Shown: positions 17,028 through 26,824 of the stretch, one piece after another
Layout of the letters: each line of letters starts with the position of its first letter
How positions within the stretch are numbered: the stretch's first letter is position 1
Source of the DNA: Loktanella sp. D2R18
Lineage (GTDB): Bacteria > Pseudomonadota > Alphaproteobacteria > Rhodobacterales > Rhodobacteraceae
Length of the DNA: 64,000 bases
Reading direction: 5' to 3'
Assembly: GCF_003318235.1 (NCBI RefSeq)
Contig: NZ_QOCG01000011.1
Location: 1-64,000 of the forward strand
Made by a program: the position numbers and the translations under genes
Notes under the pieces: model-generated
What the model was told of the DNA's origin: nothing
The model's database searches: none
The model's input: only the letters and a program-made list of their open reading frames with translations

Positions 17028-17708
17028 ATGAACATGCCAAATCACGATAATGCGCTGCGAAATGGGTCAGCCGCCAAGCAGTTGCCAAAGCAATCCAAGA
17101 AGGTTGTGCCGTGCTTTACCCCTGGTACAGCCATTGCCACCCCGCGCGGTGAAGTCTTGGTCGAAGACCTGAAGGTTGGCGCGCGCGTCCTGACCCGCGA
17201 TAACGGCATTCAGCACATTAGCTGGGTCGGTCACAAAGACGCCACCGCCGAAGATCTGACAATCACACAAACCATCCGCCCCATCTTTATCAAAGCAGGG
17301 GCCTTGGGACGCGGTCTGCCAGAACGTGATATGCAGGTTTCACCTTTTCACCGGATGTTGATCGTTTCCGAACTGGCGCAGATGTATTTTGAGCAAAACG
17401 AGGTACTGGTCTACGCCAAAGACCTGCTCAAGCTAAAAGGCGTTGGCGTCGCACCGATCCAAAACGTCAAATACATCCACTTTATGTGCGAACATCACGA
17501 AATTGTCCTGTCAAACGGATCATGGACAGAGACATTTCAACCCGGCGACCATTCCCTGCAAGGTGTAGATGGCCCGCAGCGCGAAGAACTGTTTCGGCTC
17601 TTCCCGCAGCTCGCGACAATGGAAGGGCGTAAAAATTACCGCGCTGCACGTAAGACATTGCAGAAAAAAGAAACCAAGCTCTTGGTTACTGAGATGTCCG
17701 CCAACTAG
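17028..17708 (+). CDS. Hint-domain protein (Hedgehog/intein-type, Hint_2)
   Basis: The 226-residue protein has a short basic N-terminus and then a Hint_2 domain: CFTPGTAIATPRGEVLVEDL with the splice-type Cys at its start, a VGARVLTRDNG strand, the QVSPFHRMLI block with conserved His, and an EHHEIVLSNGSWTET strand. Such domains self-cleave in hedgehog and intein proteins. In Roseobacter genomes they are common as stand-alone or C-terminal domains, often on secreted proteins. No passenger domain is present here, so the biological target is unclear. It overlaps the convergent MocA-like gene by 23 bp. Confidence 0.8.
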   Translation: MNMPNHDNALRNGSAAKQLPKQSKKVVPCFTPGTAIATPRGEVLVEDLKVGARVLTRDNGIQHISWVGHKDATAEDLTITQTIRPIFIKAGALGRGLPERDMQVSPFHRMLIVSELAQMYFEQNEVLVYAKDLLKLKGVGVAPIQNVKYIHFMCEHHEIVLSNGSWTETFQPGDHSLQGVDGPQREELFRLFPQLATMEGRKNYRAARKTLQKKETKLLVTEMSAN

Positions 17709-18279
17709 CCCAATCTGCGGGCGTGTCGAGGTCAAGTAAAGCCTGATCCCCAATGGCGACCAAGTGGACGCGATCGCGGTGCGCGGCGATGATCTGCGCC
17801 GCACCTTTATCACCTGTTAGCTGCGCAAACTTTGGACGCAATGACCCATCAAAAATAATGGGATGTCCCGGTTTGCCTGTCTGCGTTGCGCCGCGCCAGA
17901 TCAGCGCAGCGGGATGTGCGTTGCGGGCCTCCAACAACGCGTCCATATCTGGCGCTTGTATGTCGACAAGATCCGCTAGCACCACCATAAAAGCATCCTC
18001 ATCTGGCAGCGCCGCAACACCGTCGCGCAGGCTTGCGCCCAGACCTTCAGTGGCATTGCGGACCACAACGATATGCACATTGAGATCGCTAATCACTTGG
18101 GCGCGCGGGTGGTTAACTGCGGGCAGGGTGACAAATACCTGCTGCCCGGTCGCAAGCGCACGTAATGCCTGCGTGCGGATCAACGCGTGGCCCTCAACCG
18201 GCTCCAGTAGCTTGTCGCGCCCGCCCATGCGGGTCGATTTGCCCGCAGCAAGGATCAGGATCGGGCAGGGCGCGTGCAT
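17686..18279 (-). CDS. MocA/MobA-like nucleotidyltransferase
   Basis: The ATG at 18279 gives 197 residues; an upstream in-frame start would run into the SYLF gene. Residues 8-28 carry the NTP-binding signature LILAAGKSTRMGGRDKLLEP, followed by LGASLRDGV and a VLADLVDI acidic motif that binds metal and nucleotide. PGHPIIFDGSLRPKF matches the family's substrate loop. The closest known activity is molybdenum cofactor cytidylyl- or guanylyltransfer, as for molybdoenzymes of the xanthine dehydrogenase type. It starts 5 bp from the SYLF gene stop, so the two are probably cotranscribed. Confidence 0.78.
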   Translation of the reverse strand: MHAPCPILILAAGKSTRMGGRDKLLEPVEGHALIRTQALRALATGQQVFVTLPAVNHPRAQVISDLNVHIVVVRNATEGLGASLRDGVAALPDEDAFMVVLADLVDIQAPDMDALLEARNAHPAALIWRGATQTGKPGHPIIFDGSLRPKFAQLTGDKGAAQIIAAHRDRVHLVAIGDQALLDLDTPADWASWRTSQ

Positions 18280-18283
18280 CACC

Positions 18284-18841
18284 CTAAGGGATGATACGCG
18301 TATATTTTGTGCCTTCGAGTGTGGCGCCAAGGCGCAGACCAGTTTGCCCGAACACCACGGCGATCACTGGTGAAAGCGATGTGGTGGTCTCTGCGCGGAG
18401 CATTTCGCTCTGGTCGCTGATGGCATATTCAATATCGGCACCTGCAGCCCAACCGGGGGATTGGCGGAACTCCATCAATGCCTCTTGGGTCATGAAAAAC
18501 AGCACGTGACTGTATTGCTGCGCGCCAATTTGCAGCCCGGCACTCCCCGAGGCAGCAGCGTAGTAATCGACAGTCGATTCACCAATCCGCAGCGCACCGC
18601 GTCCAAATGATCCACCGAGCCCAAGCCCGACTTCGGTGATCAGCGGCATGACCAACATTCCGTTGGCACGGCTCGCAAGGTCGCTAACACCAGGGTAGGA
18701 TGCGTAAAGTGCATTCAAGGTCGTATCGACGCGCGCATCAATGGTGCTTGCGCCAGCGCCGCCAATCCCATTGCTACAAGCGCCCAGAGTTGACGTTGCC
18801 ACCGCACCGAGCGCAAAACTGCGCCGTGAAATGAAATCCAT
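18284..18841 (-). CDS. SYLF-domain (Ysc84-like) lipoprotein
   Basis: AAGGTGG lies seven bases before the ATG at 18841, so this start is taken over the GTG at 18850. The 185 residues begin with an RR-containing signal (SRRSFALGA) and a lipobox LGAC (Cys22). The mature part shows the SYLF/Ysc84 pattern: GMLVMPLITEVGLGLGGSFG, then a DYYAAASGSAGLQIGAQ strand and a VLFFMTQEALMEF helix. Family members bind membrane lipid; bacterial roles are poorly defined. Export to the periplasm or outer membrane is predicted. Confidence 0.82.
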   Translation of the reverse strand: MDFISRRSFALGAVATSTLGACSNGIGGAGASTIDARVDTTLNALYASYPGVSDLASRANGMLVMPLITEVGLGLGGSFGRGALRIGESTVDYYAAASGSAGLQIGAQQYSHVLFFMTQEALMEFRQSPGWAAGADIEYAISDQSEMLRAETTTSLSPVIAVVFGQTGLRLGATLEGTKYTRIIP

Positions 18842-19048
18842 GTGATCCACCTTATTTTACCTGTTTTGAGACGTTTTTCCGTCTCTTATAAATCGAACTA
18901 TAGATGAACGGCGTAACACTGTCACCATTTGGTTTTACGCCCCCTAAAACCGACCCATACGCTAAATCTTGCCGCTCAACTAATTCAGCGCTATACACGC
19001 TTAAGGATTGACCCGCTTGGCGATTAGCTCATAAGGTGAAGTGCTGCG

Positions 19049-20212
19049 ATGGCTTTAGACTCTGGAGATCTCTTGTTTGTTGGTTGGGACGCCGACAACG
19101 AAGATATTGCATTCATCGCAACGACAGATATCGCGGCTGGTGAAATCATCTATTTTACCGACGACGAGCGCGACGCGTCAGGCTTTTTTGGCAGTGAACA
19201 ATTGATGGAATGGACGGTTCCAGTAGGTGGTATATCGGCTGGTACAGTCGTGACGATCGATATGGATCCTGTCGCCGATACCGTTACTTTTGATGCTGGT
19301 GGTACTGTCGACTATATCACAGGTGGCTACCAAATCGCGACGCAAAACGAAATGTTTTGGGCGTTTCAGGGTACGCGCGTTGGTGACGACGTAACGGCCA
19401 CAAATTATATCGCCGTGATTGCCAACGAGGCCGATGGCACTGACACGCAGACACCAAATCTAACCGGCACCGGTTTGACGACCAGTAACGGCGCGTTGAT
19501 AATCGATGGTGACGAAGACATTATGGAATGGACGGGCGACGCCAGTTTGCCTGATCCTGTCCAGCAAAGTGACTTGATCGATTCGATCATGGACACGAAC
19601 AACTGGACTACCGCTGATGGCACTGGAAATCAGAACCCGGGCGGCGGCTTCGATATCGATGATCAAAGCGTTGTCTGTTTCGCGCTTGGTACACGGATTG
19701 CGACGCCAAATTGCACGACAAAGATCGAAGATTTTCGCATCGGTGATTTGGTGACGACCGCTTCGGGGGCGGATACACCGATACAGTGGATCGGGCATAT
19801 TCACATTCCCGCAGATCGATTGGCGCAAAATCCGAAACTTCGCCCCATTCGTATTACCGCCGGTGCACTTGGGCACGGATTACCTACACGCGACTTGCTT
19901 GTGTCGCGTCAGCACCGGCTTTTGGTGTCGTCCAAAATTTCTGAGCGGATGTTTGGTGTTTCAGAGGTTCTTGTCGCAGCCATTCGGCTTGTTGGTATTC
20001 CGGGCATCTATATTGACAAAACGGTCACGGAAATCACGTATTTCCACATTCTATGCACCGAACACGTTGTCCTTTTTGCCGAAGGCGCGCCCGCAGAAAG
20101 CCTTTTGCTTGGCGAGCAGGCGCGCGTTGCACTGCCTGCTGCGGCTGTTGAAGAGCTTACAACGCTTTTTCCACACCAATGCAGCGCGGATATATCGCGC
20201 GCAGCGCATTAA
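19049..20212 (+). CDS. Secreted-type protein with C-terminal Hint_2 domain
   Basis: The 387-residue protein has two parts. Residues 1-205 form an acidic beta-rich region that starts DLLFVGWDADNEDIAFIATT and contains a YFTDDERD motif, reminiscent of calcium-rich extracellular domains of Rhodobacteraceae. From about residue 209 a Hint_2 domain follows: VCFALGTRIATPNCTTKIED, a GALGHGLPTRDLLVSRQH block and an FHILCTEHVVLFAEGAPA strand. No classical signal peptide is seen, so type I or other export would be needed. Hint cleavage at Cys would release the acidic N-domain; this is inference from known Hint chemistry. Confidence 0.8.
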   Translation: MALDSGDLLFVGWDADNEDIAFIATTDIAAGEIIYFTDDERDASGFFGSEQLMEWTVPVGGISAGTVVTIDMDPVADTVTFDAGGTVDYITGGYQIATQNEMFWAFQGTRVGDDVTATNYIAVIANEADGTDTQTPNLTGTGLTTSNGALIIDGDEDIMEWTGDASLPDPVQQSDLIDSIMDTNNWTTADGTGNQNPGGGFDIDDQSVVCFALGTRIATPNCTTKIEDFRIGDLVTTASGADTPIQWIGHIHIPADRLAQNPKLRPIRITAGALGHGLPTRDLLVSRQHRLLVSSKISERMFGVSEVLVAAIRLVGIPGIYIDKTVTEITYFHILCTEHVVLFAEGAPAESLLLGEQARVALPAAAVEELTTLFPHQCSADISRAAH

Positions 20213-20315
20213 GAATGACATCCGCACCAAGACAAAACGCGCTGGTGGCGCGGCATCGCAAAAATCAAAAACCGCTTTTGCAAAGTTTCGCGGGAAACCC
20301 GAAAAATACCCTACA

Positions 20316-21314
20316 TTAATGCGCCAACAGCTTTGCGACACGTGGTGCGAAATAGGTCAATACACCGTCACAGCCCGCGCGTTTGAACGCCAATAAGCTT
20401 TCCATCATGACTGCATCGCCATCAAGCCAGCCATTTTGTGCCGCCGCCTGCAACATCGCGTATTCACCGCTGACTTGATAGGCGAATGTCGGCACGCCAA
20501 ACCCGTCTTTGACGCGGCGGCAAATATCCAAATAGGGCATACCGGGTTTGACCATGACCATATCCGCGCCCTCGGACAGATCGCGTTCCACAAGGCGCAG
20601 CGCCTCGTCTGAATTTCCCGGATCCATTTGGTAGGTTTTCTTATCACCAGCGAGCGCCGATGATGCCCCGACCGCATCCCGAAACGGCCCATAAAACGCA
20701 GAGGCGTATTTGGCGGTATAGCTTAGGATTGCGACATTCTGATACCCGGCGGTTTCAAGCCCCGCACGGATCGCGCCAATCCGCCCATCCATCATATCAG
20801 ACGGCCCCAGAATATCGGCCCCGGCTTCCGCTTGTGCCAGCGCCATTTTCACCAGCGCTTCAACTGTGCGGTCATTGACGATTTCGCCGTTTTCGACAAA
20901 CCCGTCGTGGCCGTTGATATTGTAGGGATCAAGCGCGATATCGGTCATCACAGCGATTTCAGGTGCCGCTGATTTGATCGCGCGAATGGCTTGGTTTGTG
21001 AGGTTGTTTGGGTCCCACGCCATGGCGCAATCTTCGGTGCGGGCGTCCATCCCAGTGTATGGAAAGATGCACATCGCACGAATACCAAGCGCTTGCGCCT
21101 CGATCGCGGCTTTGGCGATCCGGTCAACGGTCTTGCGCGTCACCCCGGGCATAGAGGCAATCGGCGTTTCCGTGTCCACGCCATCCATCACAAACACCGG
21201 CCAAATCAAGTCATCCACGCTCAGAGAATTCTGCCGTGTCAGTGCCCGCAAGCTAGCAGATTTACGATTGCGCCGCATTCGGGTGGCCGGAAAAGATGCG
21301 ATGGTAGGTTTCAT
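20316..21314 (-). CDS. hemB: Delta-aminolevulinic acid dehydratase (porphobilinogen synthase)
   Basis: The enzyme condenses two 5-aminolevulinate molecules to porphobilinogen in haem and bacteriochlorophyll synthesis. The ATG at 21314 follows AAGG with a six-base spacer and yields 332 residues, the normal length. The two Schiff-base lysines are Lys202 (TAKYASAF) and Lys256 (VKPGMPYLDI). In the metal loop 125-138 (DIALDPYNINGHDG) Asp/Ala replace the Cys residues of zinc enzymes, as in other alphaproteobacterial HemB. The gene is divergent from the SufBCD-component-like gene. Confidence 0.96.
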   Translation of the reverse strand: MKPTIASFPATRMRRNRKSASLRALTRQNSLSVDDLIWPVFVMDGVDTETPIASMPGVTRKTVDRIAKAAIEAQALGIRAMCIFPYTGMDARTEDCAMAWDPNNLTNQAIRAIKSAAPEIAVMTDIALDPYNINGHDGFVENGEIVNDRTVEALVKMALAQAEAGADILGPSDMMDGRIGAIRAGLETAGYQNVAILSYTAKYASAFYGPFRDAVGASSALAGDKKTYQMDPGNSDEALRLVERDLSEGADMVMVKPGMPYLDICRRVKDGFGVPTFAYQVSGEYAMLQAAAQNGWLDGDAVMMESLLAFKRAGCDGVLTYFAPRVAKLLAH

Positions 21315-21435
21315 GACATGCCTTCTTGTGTGCTTAAGTCTTGGTCGCACGGTTTTTTGCACTTCACAAGTCTGGGCATCGGGCAAACAGGTCGTTAAGC
21401 TAACGAATAAGCGCAAGAAGAATTGGGGCAGTGCT

Positions 21436-21960
21436 TTGGATCTAAACGATGTTTTTTCGCGGATACTCAGCTTTCAGACATTTTCGAACCTTTGGTATTG
21501 GTTGGCTGTGTGCACCTCATGGATGATCGCCTGTTATTGGGTTGTGGGTGTGCCGCTTGATATGATCCACCGGGCCCGACGGCATGGCGGGCAGGCTGCG
21601 CAAGATCTCGAAATACTGGTTGCCGTGAACGTGCGACGTTTGCAGATGTTTACTCAGTGGGACCGGATCGCATCCGTCGGTTTCGCCACATTTATCCTGA
21701 CGTCGGTTACGGTCTCGGCGTTTTTCTATGAGTTTGAAGTCGCCAAGGGTTTGTTCTTCATTCTAATCCCCATCACAATTGCCATGTTGGTGAACATCTA
21801 TGCTGCGGAACATTTGCACGACGCGCCGCGCGAAGGCAGCGCACTTATCAAATATTTGATACTTGTCCGGCTTTGGATACAGGTGGTCGCGATGGTCGCG
21901 ATTTTTATCTCTGTTACCTATGGCATGTTCTTTAACCTGACGCAGCCACTCGGGTACTAG
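21436..21960 (+). CDS. Membrane protein, 'component of SufBCD complex' family
   Basis: The sequence with FSNLWYWLAVCTSWM, GVPLDMIHRARRHGGQA and the DLEILVAVNVRRL helix fits a conserved Rhodobacteraceae membrane protein that is annotated, on thin evidence, as a component of the SufBCD complex. Three or four membrane spans follow. A TTG at 21436 with GGGG upstream gives 174 residues, the family size; the open frame extends far upstream over hemB, but that part has no coding look. The molecular function is not known. Confidence 0.65.
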   Translation: MDLNDVFSRILSFQTFSNLWYWLAVCTSWMIACYWVVGVPLDMIHRARRHGGQAAQDLEILVAVNVRRLQMFTQWDRIASVGFATFILTSVTVSAFFYEFEVAKGLFFILIPITIAMLVNIYAAEHLHDAPREGSALIKYLILVRLWIQVVAMVAIFISVTYGMFFNLTQPLGY

Positions 21961-21999
21961 GCGGTTGACACGCGGCGCGGGCAGGGTAGGTCATCGGCC

Positions 22000-24900
22000 A
22001 TGATAAACAACACGCATATCACCGTTTCTGGCGCGCCCGAAGGGCATGACGCGCGGCTCATTTTGGCCGAATTGTCCAGGGGCGCACCCGTTGTACATAT
22101 CGCGCGCGATGACAAACGACTTGCGGCTATGCAAGCAGCGCTCGCATTTTTTGCACCTGATATCCCGGTATTTACCTTCCCAGCATGGGACTGTTTACCT
22201 TACGACCGGGCATCGCCAAACGCCAATGTTTCTGCTGCACGGATGGCCACGCTTGCGGCGCTGACCCATGGAATGCCAGAAAAGTTCATTCTGCTGACTT
22301 CACTGGCTGCTGCCACACAACGCGTACCCGCACGCAGCATCCTGCGCGAAGCTGCGTTTCAGGCCACCGTTGGGCAGCGTATGGACGAAGCCGCTTTGCG
22401 TAACTTCCTAGTCCGCATGGGCTTTACCCAAAGCCCCACAGTGATGGAACCTGGCGACTATGCCGTGCGCGGCGGAATCATTGATATCTATGCGCCCGGT
22501 CATGCAGGGCCTGTACGGCTTGATCTTTTTGGTGATGTTTTGGACGGCGCGCGCCGCTTTGACCCCGCAACCCAGCGGACAACCGAAAAACTGACTGAAA
22601 TCGAACTGGCACCTGTGTCCGAGGTGATCTTGGATGAGGCAGCAATCACACGGTTTCGCCAAAACTATAGGATCGAATTTGGCGCGGCTGGCACCGATGA
22701 TCCCCTATACGAGGCCGTCAGCGCAGGGCGCAAACACGCCGGCATCGAACATTGGCTCGGGTTCTTTCAGGACGATCTGGAAACCTTGTTCGACTATTTG
22801 CCGCGTACGACAGTGACGCTGGATGACCAGATGGGCCCGATGCGATTGGCCCGTTGGGAGAGCGTCGCCGACCAATATGGCACACGCATGCATGCGTTGA
22901 GCCAAAAGGGCCGTATGGACAGCGTCTATAAACCTGCCCCGCCAGCACTGCTTTACCTTGATGACGCCGCATGGGACGCCGCTGTAGCCAACCACCGTGT
23001 GTTGCAGCTTTCGCCGCTCAAGCAAGCAACAGGCATGGGGGTCATCGATGCAGGCGCACGGATTGGCCGCAACTTTGCGCCGGAACGGCAGCAAGAAGAT
23101 ATCAATCTTTTCAGTGCTCTGGCGACACATGTAAAGGCGCGACTGCTGCATGGACCAGTGGTCATCGCATCCTATTCCGAAGGTGCGCGCGAACGACTTG
23201 AAGGGTTGATCGCTGACGAAGGCATTCCTGAAACCGTCTTAGTCAAAGATTACAGCCGTGTCGGCAAATCAGGTGTGCATTTGGCGGTTTGGCCGTTAGA
23301 TCACGGATTCGAAGCCCCTGATTTGACAGTGATTTCGGAACAAGACGTCTTGGGCGACCGTTTAATCCGGCAAACAAAGCGCAAACGCCGGGCCGAGAAT
23401 TTCCTATCCGAGGCGAACAGTCTAACCCCCGGTGATTTAGTGGTCCATGTAGATCACGGCGTGGGGCGCTTCAAAGGGATGGAGGTCGTCACTGCTTTGG
23501 GCGCGGCCCATGAATGCCTGCTGATTGAATACGCCGAAGATTCAAAGCTATATCTACCCGTTGAAAATATCGAACTGCTGTCAAAATACGGCCATGACAC
23601 CGGGCTGCTGGACAAATTGGGCGGCGGCGCGTGGCAGGCTAAAAAGGCCAAACTGAAAGAACGCATTCGCCAAATTGCTGAACGGTTGATCCGTGTCGCG
23701 GCCGAACGCGAGCTGCGCACAGCGCCCGCGATGGACCCGCCAGATGGGCTTTGGGATCAGTTTTTGGCGCGGTTCCCATATGTTGAAACCGATGACCAAT
23801 TGGCCGCAATTGCCGATGTGCTTGAAGACCTTGCCGCTGGCAAGCCAATGGACCGTCTGATTTGCGGCGATGTGGGTTTTGGTAAGACCGAAGTCGCCAT
23901 TCGCGCGGCTTTTGTCGCGGCGCTTGCTGGGATTCAGGTGGCCATCATTGCCCCCACGACATTGCTTGCCCGTCAACATTATCAAAGCTTTACAGAACGT
24001 TTTCGCGGCTTTCCCGTCAACGTACGGCCCTTGTCGCGGTTTGTGTCCGCGAAGGATGCTGCCCTGACGCGCGACGGGATTACCAAAGGCACAGTCGATA
24101 TTGTCGTTGGCACCCACGCGCTATTGGCGAAAGGCGTGCGGTTCAAAAACCTTGGCATGATCGTCATTGATGAAGAACAGAAATTTGGGGTCCAGCACAA
24201 AGAACGCTTGAAACAATTACGGACAGATGTGCACGTGTTGACGCTGACCGCGACGCCGATTCCACGCACGTTACAGCTGTCGTTGTCGGGTGTGCGCGAT
24301 CTATCGATCATTGGCACGCCGCCGATCGACCGTTTGGCAATCCGTACCTATGTTAGCGAATTTGACAGCGTGACCATACGCGAAGCCTTGCTGCGTGAAC
24401 ATTACCGGGGCGGGCAGTCGTTTATCGTTGTGCCACGCATCGCTGATATGCCCGAGATGGAAGAGTTTCTGAAAACGCAGATGCCGGAAATTAGCTATAT
24501 CACGGCCACGGGTCAGATGGCGGCGGGCGAGCTAGATGACCGGATGAACGCGTTTTATGATGGCAAATACGACGTGCTTTTGGCCACGACGATTGTCGAA
24601 TCTGGGCTTGATATTCCGACGGCCAATACGATGATTGTCTGGCGGTCTGATATGTTCGGCCTGTCACAGCTTTACCAAATTCGCGGACGCGTTGGGCGCT
24701 CAAAAACCCGCGCATATGCGTATTTGACCACAAAACCACGCCAAAAACTGACGGATACAGCGCAAAAACGCCTGCGTGTTTTGGGATCGATTGATAGTCT
24801 TGGCGCGGGCTTTACCCTGGCCAGTCAAGATCTGGACATTCGCGGCGCGGGGAACTTGCTGGGCGAAGAGCAATCAGGCCAAATTCGCGAGGTTGGCTAT

Positions 24901-25449
24901 GAGCTATATCAGCAGATGCTTGAAGACCAAATCGCCGCAATCAAATCAGGTGACGCTGAAGGCATTATTGATGACGGGCAATGGGCACCGCAGATTAACC
25001 TTGGCGTGCCGGTGCTGATCCCCGAAGATTACGTGCCCGATTTGGATGTGCGTTTGGGGCTTTACCGCCGTCTGTCGGAGCTGACTACCAAGGTTGAGCT
25101 TGAAGGTTTTGCCGCTGAAATGATTGATCGCTTTGGAAAATTGCCACGTGAGGTCAATACGTTGATGTTGGTGGTGCGGATCAAGGCGATGTGTAAACGC
25201 GCTGGGATCGCGAAATTGGATGCAGGTCCCAAGGGCGCTACGATCCAATTCCATAACGATAAATTTGCCTCTCCGCAGGGGTTGGTCGAATTCGTGCATG
25301 CCCAAAACGGGCAGGCGAAGGTCAAAGAAAACAAGATTGTTGTGTTGCAGGACTGGTCCAAAGAACGCGATAAAATTCAAGGTGCGTTTAACATTGCCCG
25401 CGCCTTGGCACAAAAACTGACTGATGAGAAAAAGAAAAAGGCCGGGTAA
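22000..25449 (+). CDS. mfd: Transcription-repair coupling factor
   Basis: The 1149-residue protein is a full-length Mfd. The N-terminal UvrB-homology region (DCLPYDRASPN near 70) binds UvrA. A CarD-like RNA polymerase interaction domain lies around 475-540 (GDLVVHVDHGVGRFKGM). The translocase motor has Walker A GDVGFGKTE at about 623-631 and the DEEQKFG box at about 724. The C-terminal part ends in a basic KKKK tail. It removes RNA polymerase stalled at DNA lesions and recruits excision repair. It is followed at once by a strong terminator that overlaps its stop codon. Confidence 0.97.
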   Translation: MINNTHITVSGAPEGHDARLILAELSRGAPVVHIARDDKRLAAMQAALAFFAPDIPVFTFPAWDCLPYDRASPNANVSAARMATLAALTHGMPEKFILLTSLAAATQRVPARSILREAAFQATVGQRMDEAALRNFLVRMGFTQSPTVMEPGDYAVRGGIIDIYAPGHAGPVRLDLFGDVLDGARRFDPATQRTTEKLTEIELAPVSEVILDEAAITRFRQNYRIEFGAAGTDDPLYEAVSAGRKHAGIEHWLGFFQDDLETLFDYLPRTTVTLDDQMGPMRLARWESVADQYGTRMHALSQKGRMDSVYKPAPPALLYLDDAAWDAAVANHRVLQLSPLKQATGMGVIDAGARIGRNFAPERQQEDINLFSALATHVKARLLHGPVVIASYSEGARERLEGLIADEGIPETVLVKDYSRVGKSGVHLAVWPLDHGFEAPDLTVISEQDVLGDRLIRQTKRKRRAENFLSEANSLTPGDLVVHVDHGVGRFKGMEVVTALGAAHECLLIEYAEDSKLYLPVENIELLSKYGHDTGLLDKLGGGAWQAKKAKLKERIRQIAERLIRVAAERELRTAPAMDPPDGLWDQFLARFPYVETDDQLAAIADVLEDLAAGKPMDRLICGDVGFGKTEVAIRAAFVAALAGIQVAIIAPTTLLARQHYQSFTERFRGFPVNVRPLSRFVSAKDAALTRDGITKGTVDIVVGTHALLAKGVRFKNLGMIVIDEEQKFGVQHKERLKQLRTDVHVLTLTATPIPRTLQLSLSGVRDLSIIGTPPIDRLAIRTYVSEFDSVTIREALLREHYRGGQSFIVVPRIADMPEMEEFLKTQMPEISYITATGQMAAGELDDRMNAFYDGKYDVLLATTIVESGLDIPTANTMIVWRSDMFGLSQLYQIRGRVGRSKTRAYAYLTTKPRQKLTDTAQKRLRVLGSIDSLGAGFTLASQDLDIRGAGNLLGEEQSGQIREVGYELYQQMLEDQIAAIKSGDAEGIIDDGQWAPQINLGVPVLIPEDYVPDLDVRLGLYRRLSELTTKVELEGFAAEMIDRFGKLPREVNTLMLVVRIKAMCKRAGIAKLDAGPKGATIQFHNDKFASPQGLVEFVHAQNGQAKVKENKIVVLQDWSKERDKIQGAFNIARALAQKLTDEKKKKAG

Positions 25450-25466
25450 ACCCGGCCTGATTTTTT
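25439..25466 (+). terminator. Rho-independent terminator of mfd
   Basis: An 8-bp perfect stem (AGGCCGGG / CCCGGCCT) with a TAAA loop is followed by GATTTTTT. It overlaps the mfd stop codon, so the loop contains the TAA. Confidence 0.93.
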
Positions 25467-25496
25467 GAGTATTTTTGGCAAGATGATATTGGGGAG

Positions 25497-26693
25497 CTAT
25501 TCCTCGCCCGGGCGTTTGATCATTGTTGTCAGCCAAAGTGCGAGGCTCGCGCAAACCAGCGCGCCATAAGCCATAGGCATCGGCGTGCCATCAAACATCA
25601 GCGCTACCGGGGCCGCGATGATCACCGCGCCAACCGTTGCCACAGCTGCGATCACCGAAGCCGCGAGCCCGGCAATATGCCCCATTTCTTCCATTGCAAG
25701 CGCGTTCAGGTTACCGATTGTCAGTCCGGCCTGAAAGAAGTTCCCAAGGACCCAAATGACATAGGCCCCAAAGCTCAGCCAATACGGGCCATCAAATAGG
25801 GTAACCAAAATCAGCATGAGCGTCAGAAAAATCTGCGCGGTATACATCGTCTTGATGATAGCGCGCATCCCAAGGCGCACCACGAGGCGTGCGTTAACCA
25901 CACTGGCAGTCGAAGCGCAGATCGCGATACCACCGAACCAGAGGTGGAAATGCTCTGCTTGACCAAATGTCTGGTCAAACACCTGCTGCGTCGATGAGAT
26001 TAACGTGAACAACATGCCAAAGGTCAGCGTCTGGACCAAGATCGACAGGCGCGCCGTGCGATGAACGAACATTTCGTGCACTGCCGATCCAATAGATTTC
26101 ATACTAAGTGGGCGTCGCTTTTCGGGGGTCAATGTTTCTGGCTGCCGCAGAAGAAGCCACAGCAATACGGCGGCTGCAAAAACGACAAATGCACCGAATA
26201 TGCCCCGCCAACCAAAGCCGATGATGACATAGTGCCCGATCGTGGGCGCAAGTGCTGGCACAATCGAAAACACAAGCATCACAAATGACATTATCCGTGC
26301 CATTTCCCGTCCGCTGTAAAGATCACGCACCAGTGCCATTGCCACAACACGCGGACCGGCAGCGCCAAGGCCTTGGATCACGCGGGCGAGCAGCATGATC
26401 TCAATGCTTTGTGACTGCCATGCGATCACACAGGCGGTGATATAAATCAACGCCCCACCGACCATCACGGGCTTGCGGCCAAATGCATCGGACAAGGGCC
26501 CGGTGAACAGCGTGCCAATCCCCATACCGAACACAAAGCTGGTGATAATGAGCTGCGCGCGGTTCAGATGCAGCGGCGTGAGTTCCTGTCCAATTTGGGG
26601 CAGTGCGGGTAACATCGCGTCGATTGAAAACGCCACGGTCGCGGCAAGCATTGCCATAAGCGCAATAAATTCAGTTTGGGGCAGTCGTTTCAT
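25497..26693 (-). CDS. Bcr/CflA-family drug efflux transporter (MFS)
   Basis: The 398-residue protein has 12 predicted membrane spans and the MFS loop 2-3 motif GPLSDAFGRKPVM. The N-terminal TEFIALMAMLAATVAFSIDAMLP run with the acidic residue in TM1 is typical of the Bcr/CflA drug:H+ antiporters. Substrates cannot be read from the sequence. It is transcribed towards mfd, with which it converges. Confidence 0.88.
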   Translation of the reverse strand: MKRLPQTEFIALMAMLAATVAFSIDAMLPALPQIGQELTPLHLNRAQLIITSFVFGMGIGTLFTGPLSDAFGRKPVMVGGALIYITACVIAWQSQSIEIMLLARVIQGLGAAGPRVVAMALVRDLYSGREMARIMSFVMLVFSIVPALAPTIGHYVIIGFGWRGIFGAFVVFAAAVLLWLLLRQPETLTPEKRRPLSMKSIGSAVHEMFVHRTARLSILVQTLTFGMLFTLISSTQQVFDQTFGQAEHFHLWFGGIAICASTASVVNARLVVRLGMRAIIKTMYTAQIFLTLMLILVTLFDGPYWLSFGAYVIWVLGNFFQAGLTIGNLNALAMEEMGHIAGLAASVIAAVATVGAVIIAAPVALMFDGTPMPMAYGALVCASLALWLTTMIKRPGEE

Positions 26694-26753
26694 TTTTCAG
26701 GTCCATCAAAAAGCAAAGTAGTGTCGCCACGACAGGCAACGGGTCGCGGTGTT

Positions 26754-26790
26754 TCACCGCATTGCTTATGGGGCCGCCGAAATGCGGTGA
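26754..26790. other. Perfect 10-bp inverted repeat
   Basis: TCACCGCATT (26754-26763) pairs with AATGCGGTGA (26781-26790) around a 17-base loop, in the 130-bp gap between the DsbA-like and MFS genes, both read leftwards. No T-run follows on either strand, so it is not a plain terminator. An operator or mRNA hairpin ahead of the MFS gene is possible. Confidence 0.5.
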
Positions 26791-26824
26791 TGATCATTGG
26801 TGTGCCATGCAGGCTGCGGAGCAG

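Noticed and set aside
17028-17708. Intein with splicing function
   Set aside because: The Hint domain has no C-extein or flanking passenger gene, so protein splicing is not supported; it is called a Hint_2 protein.
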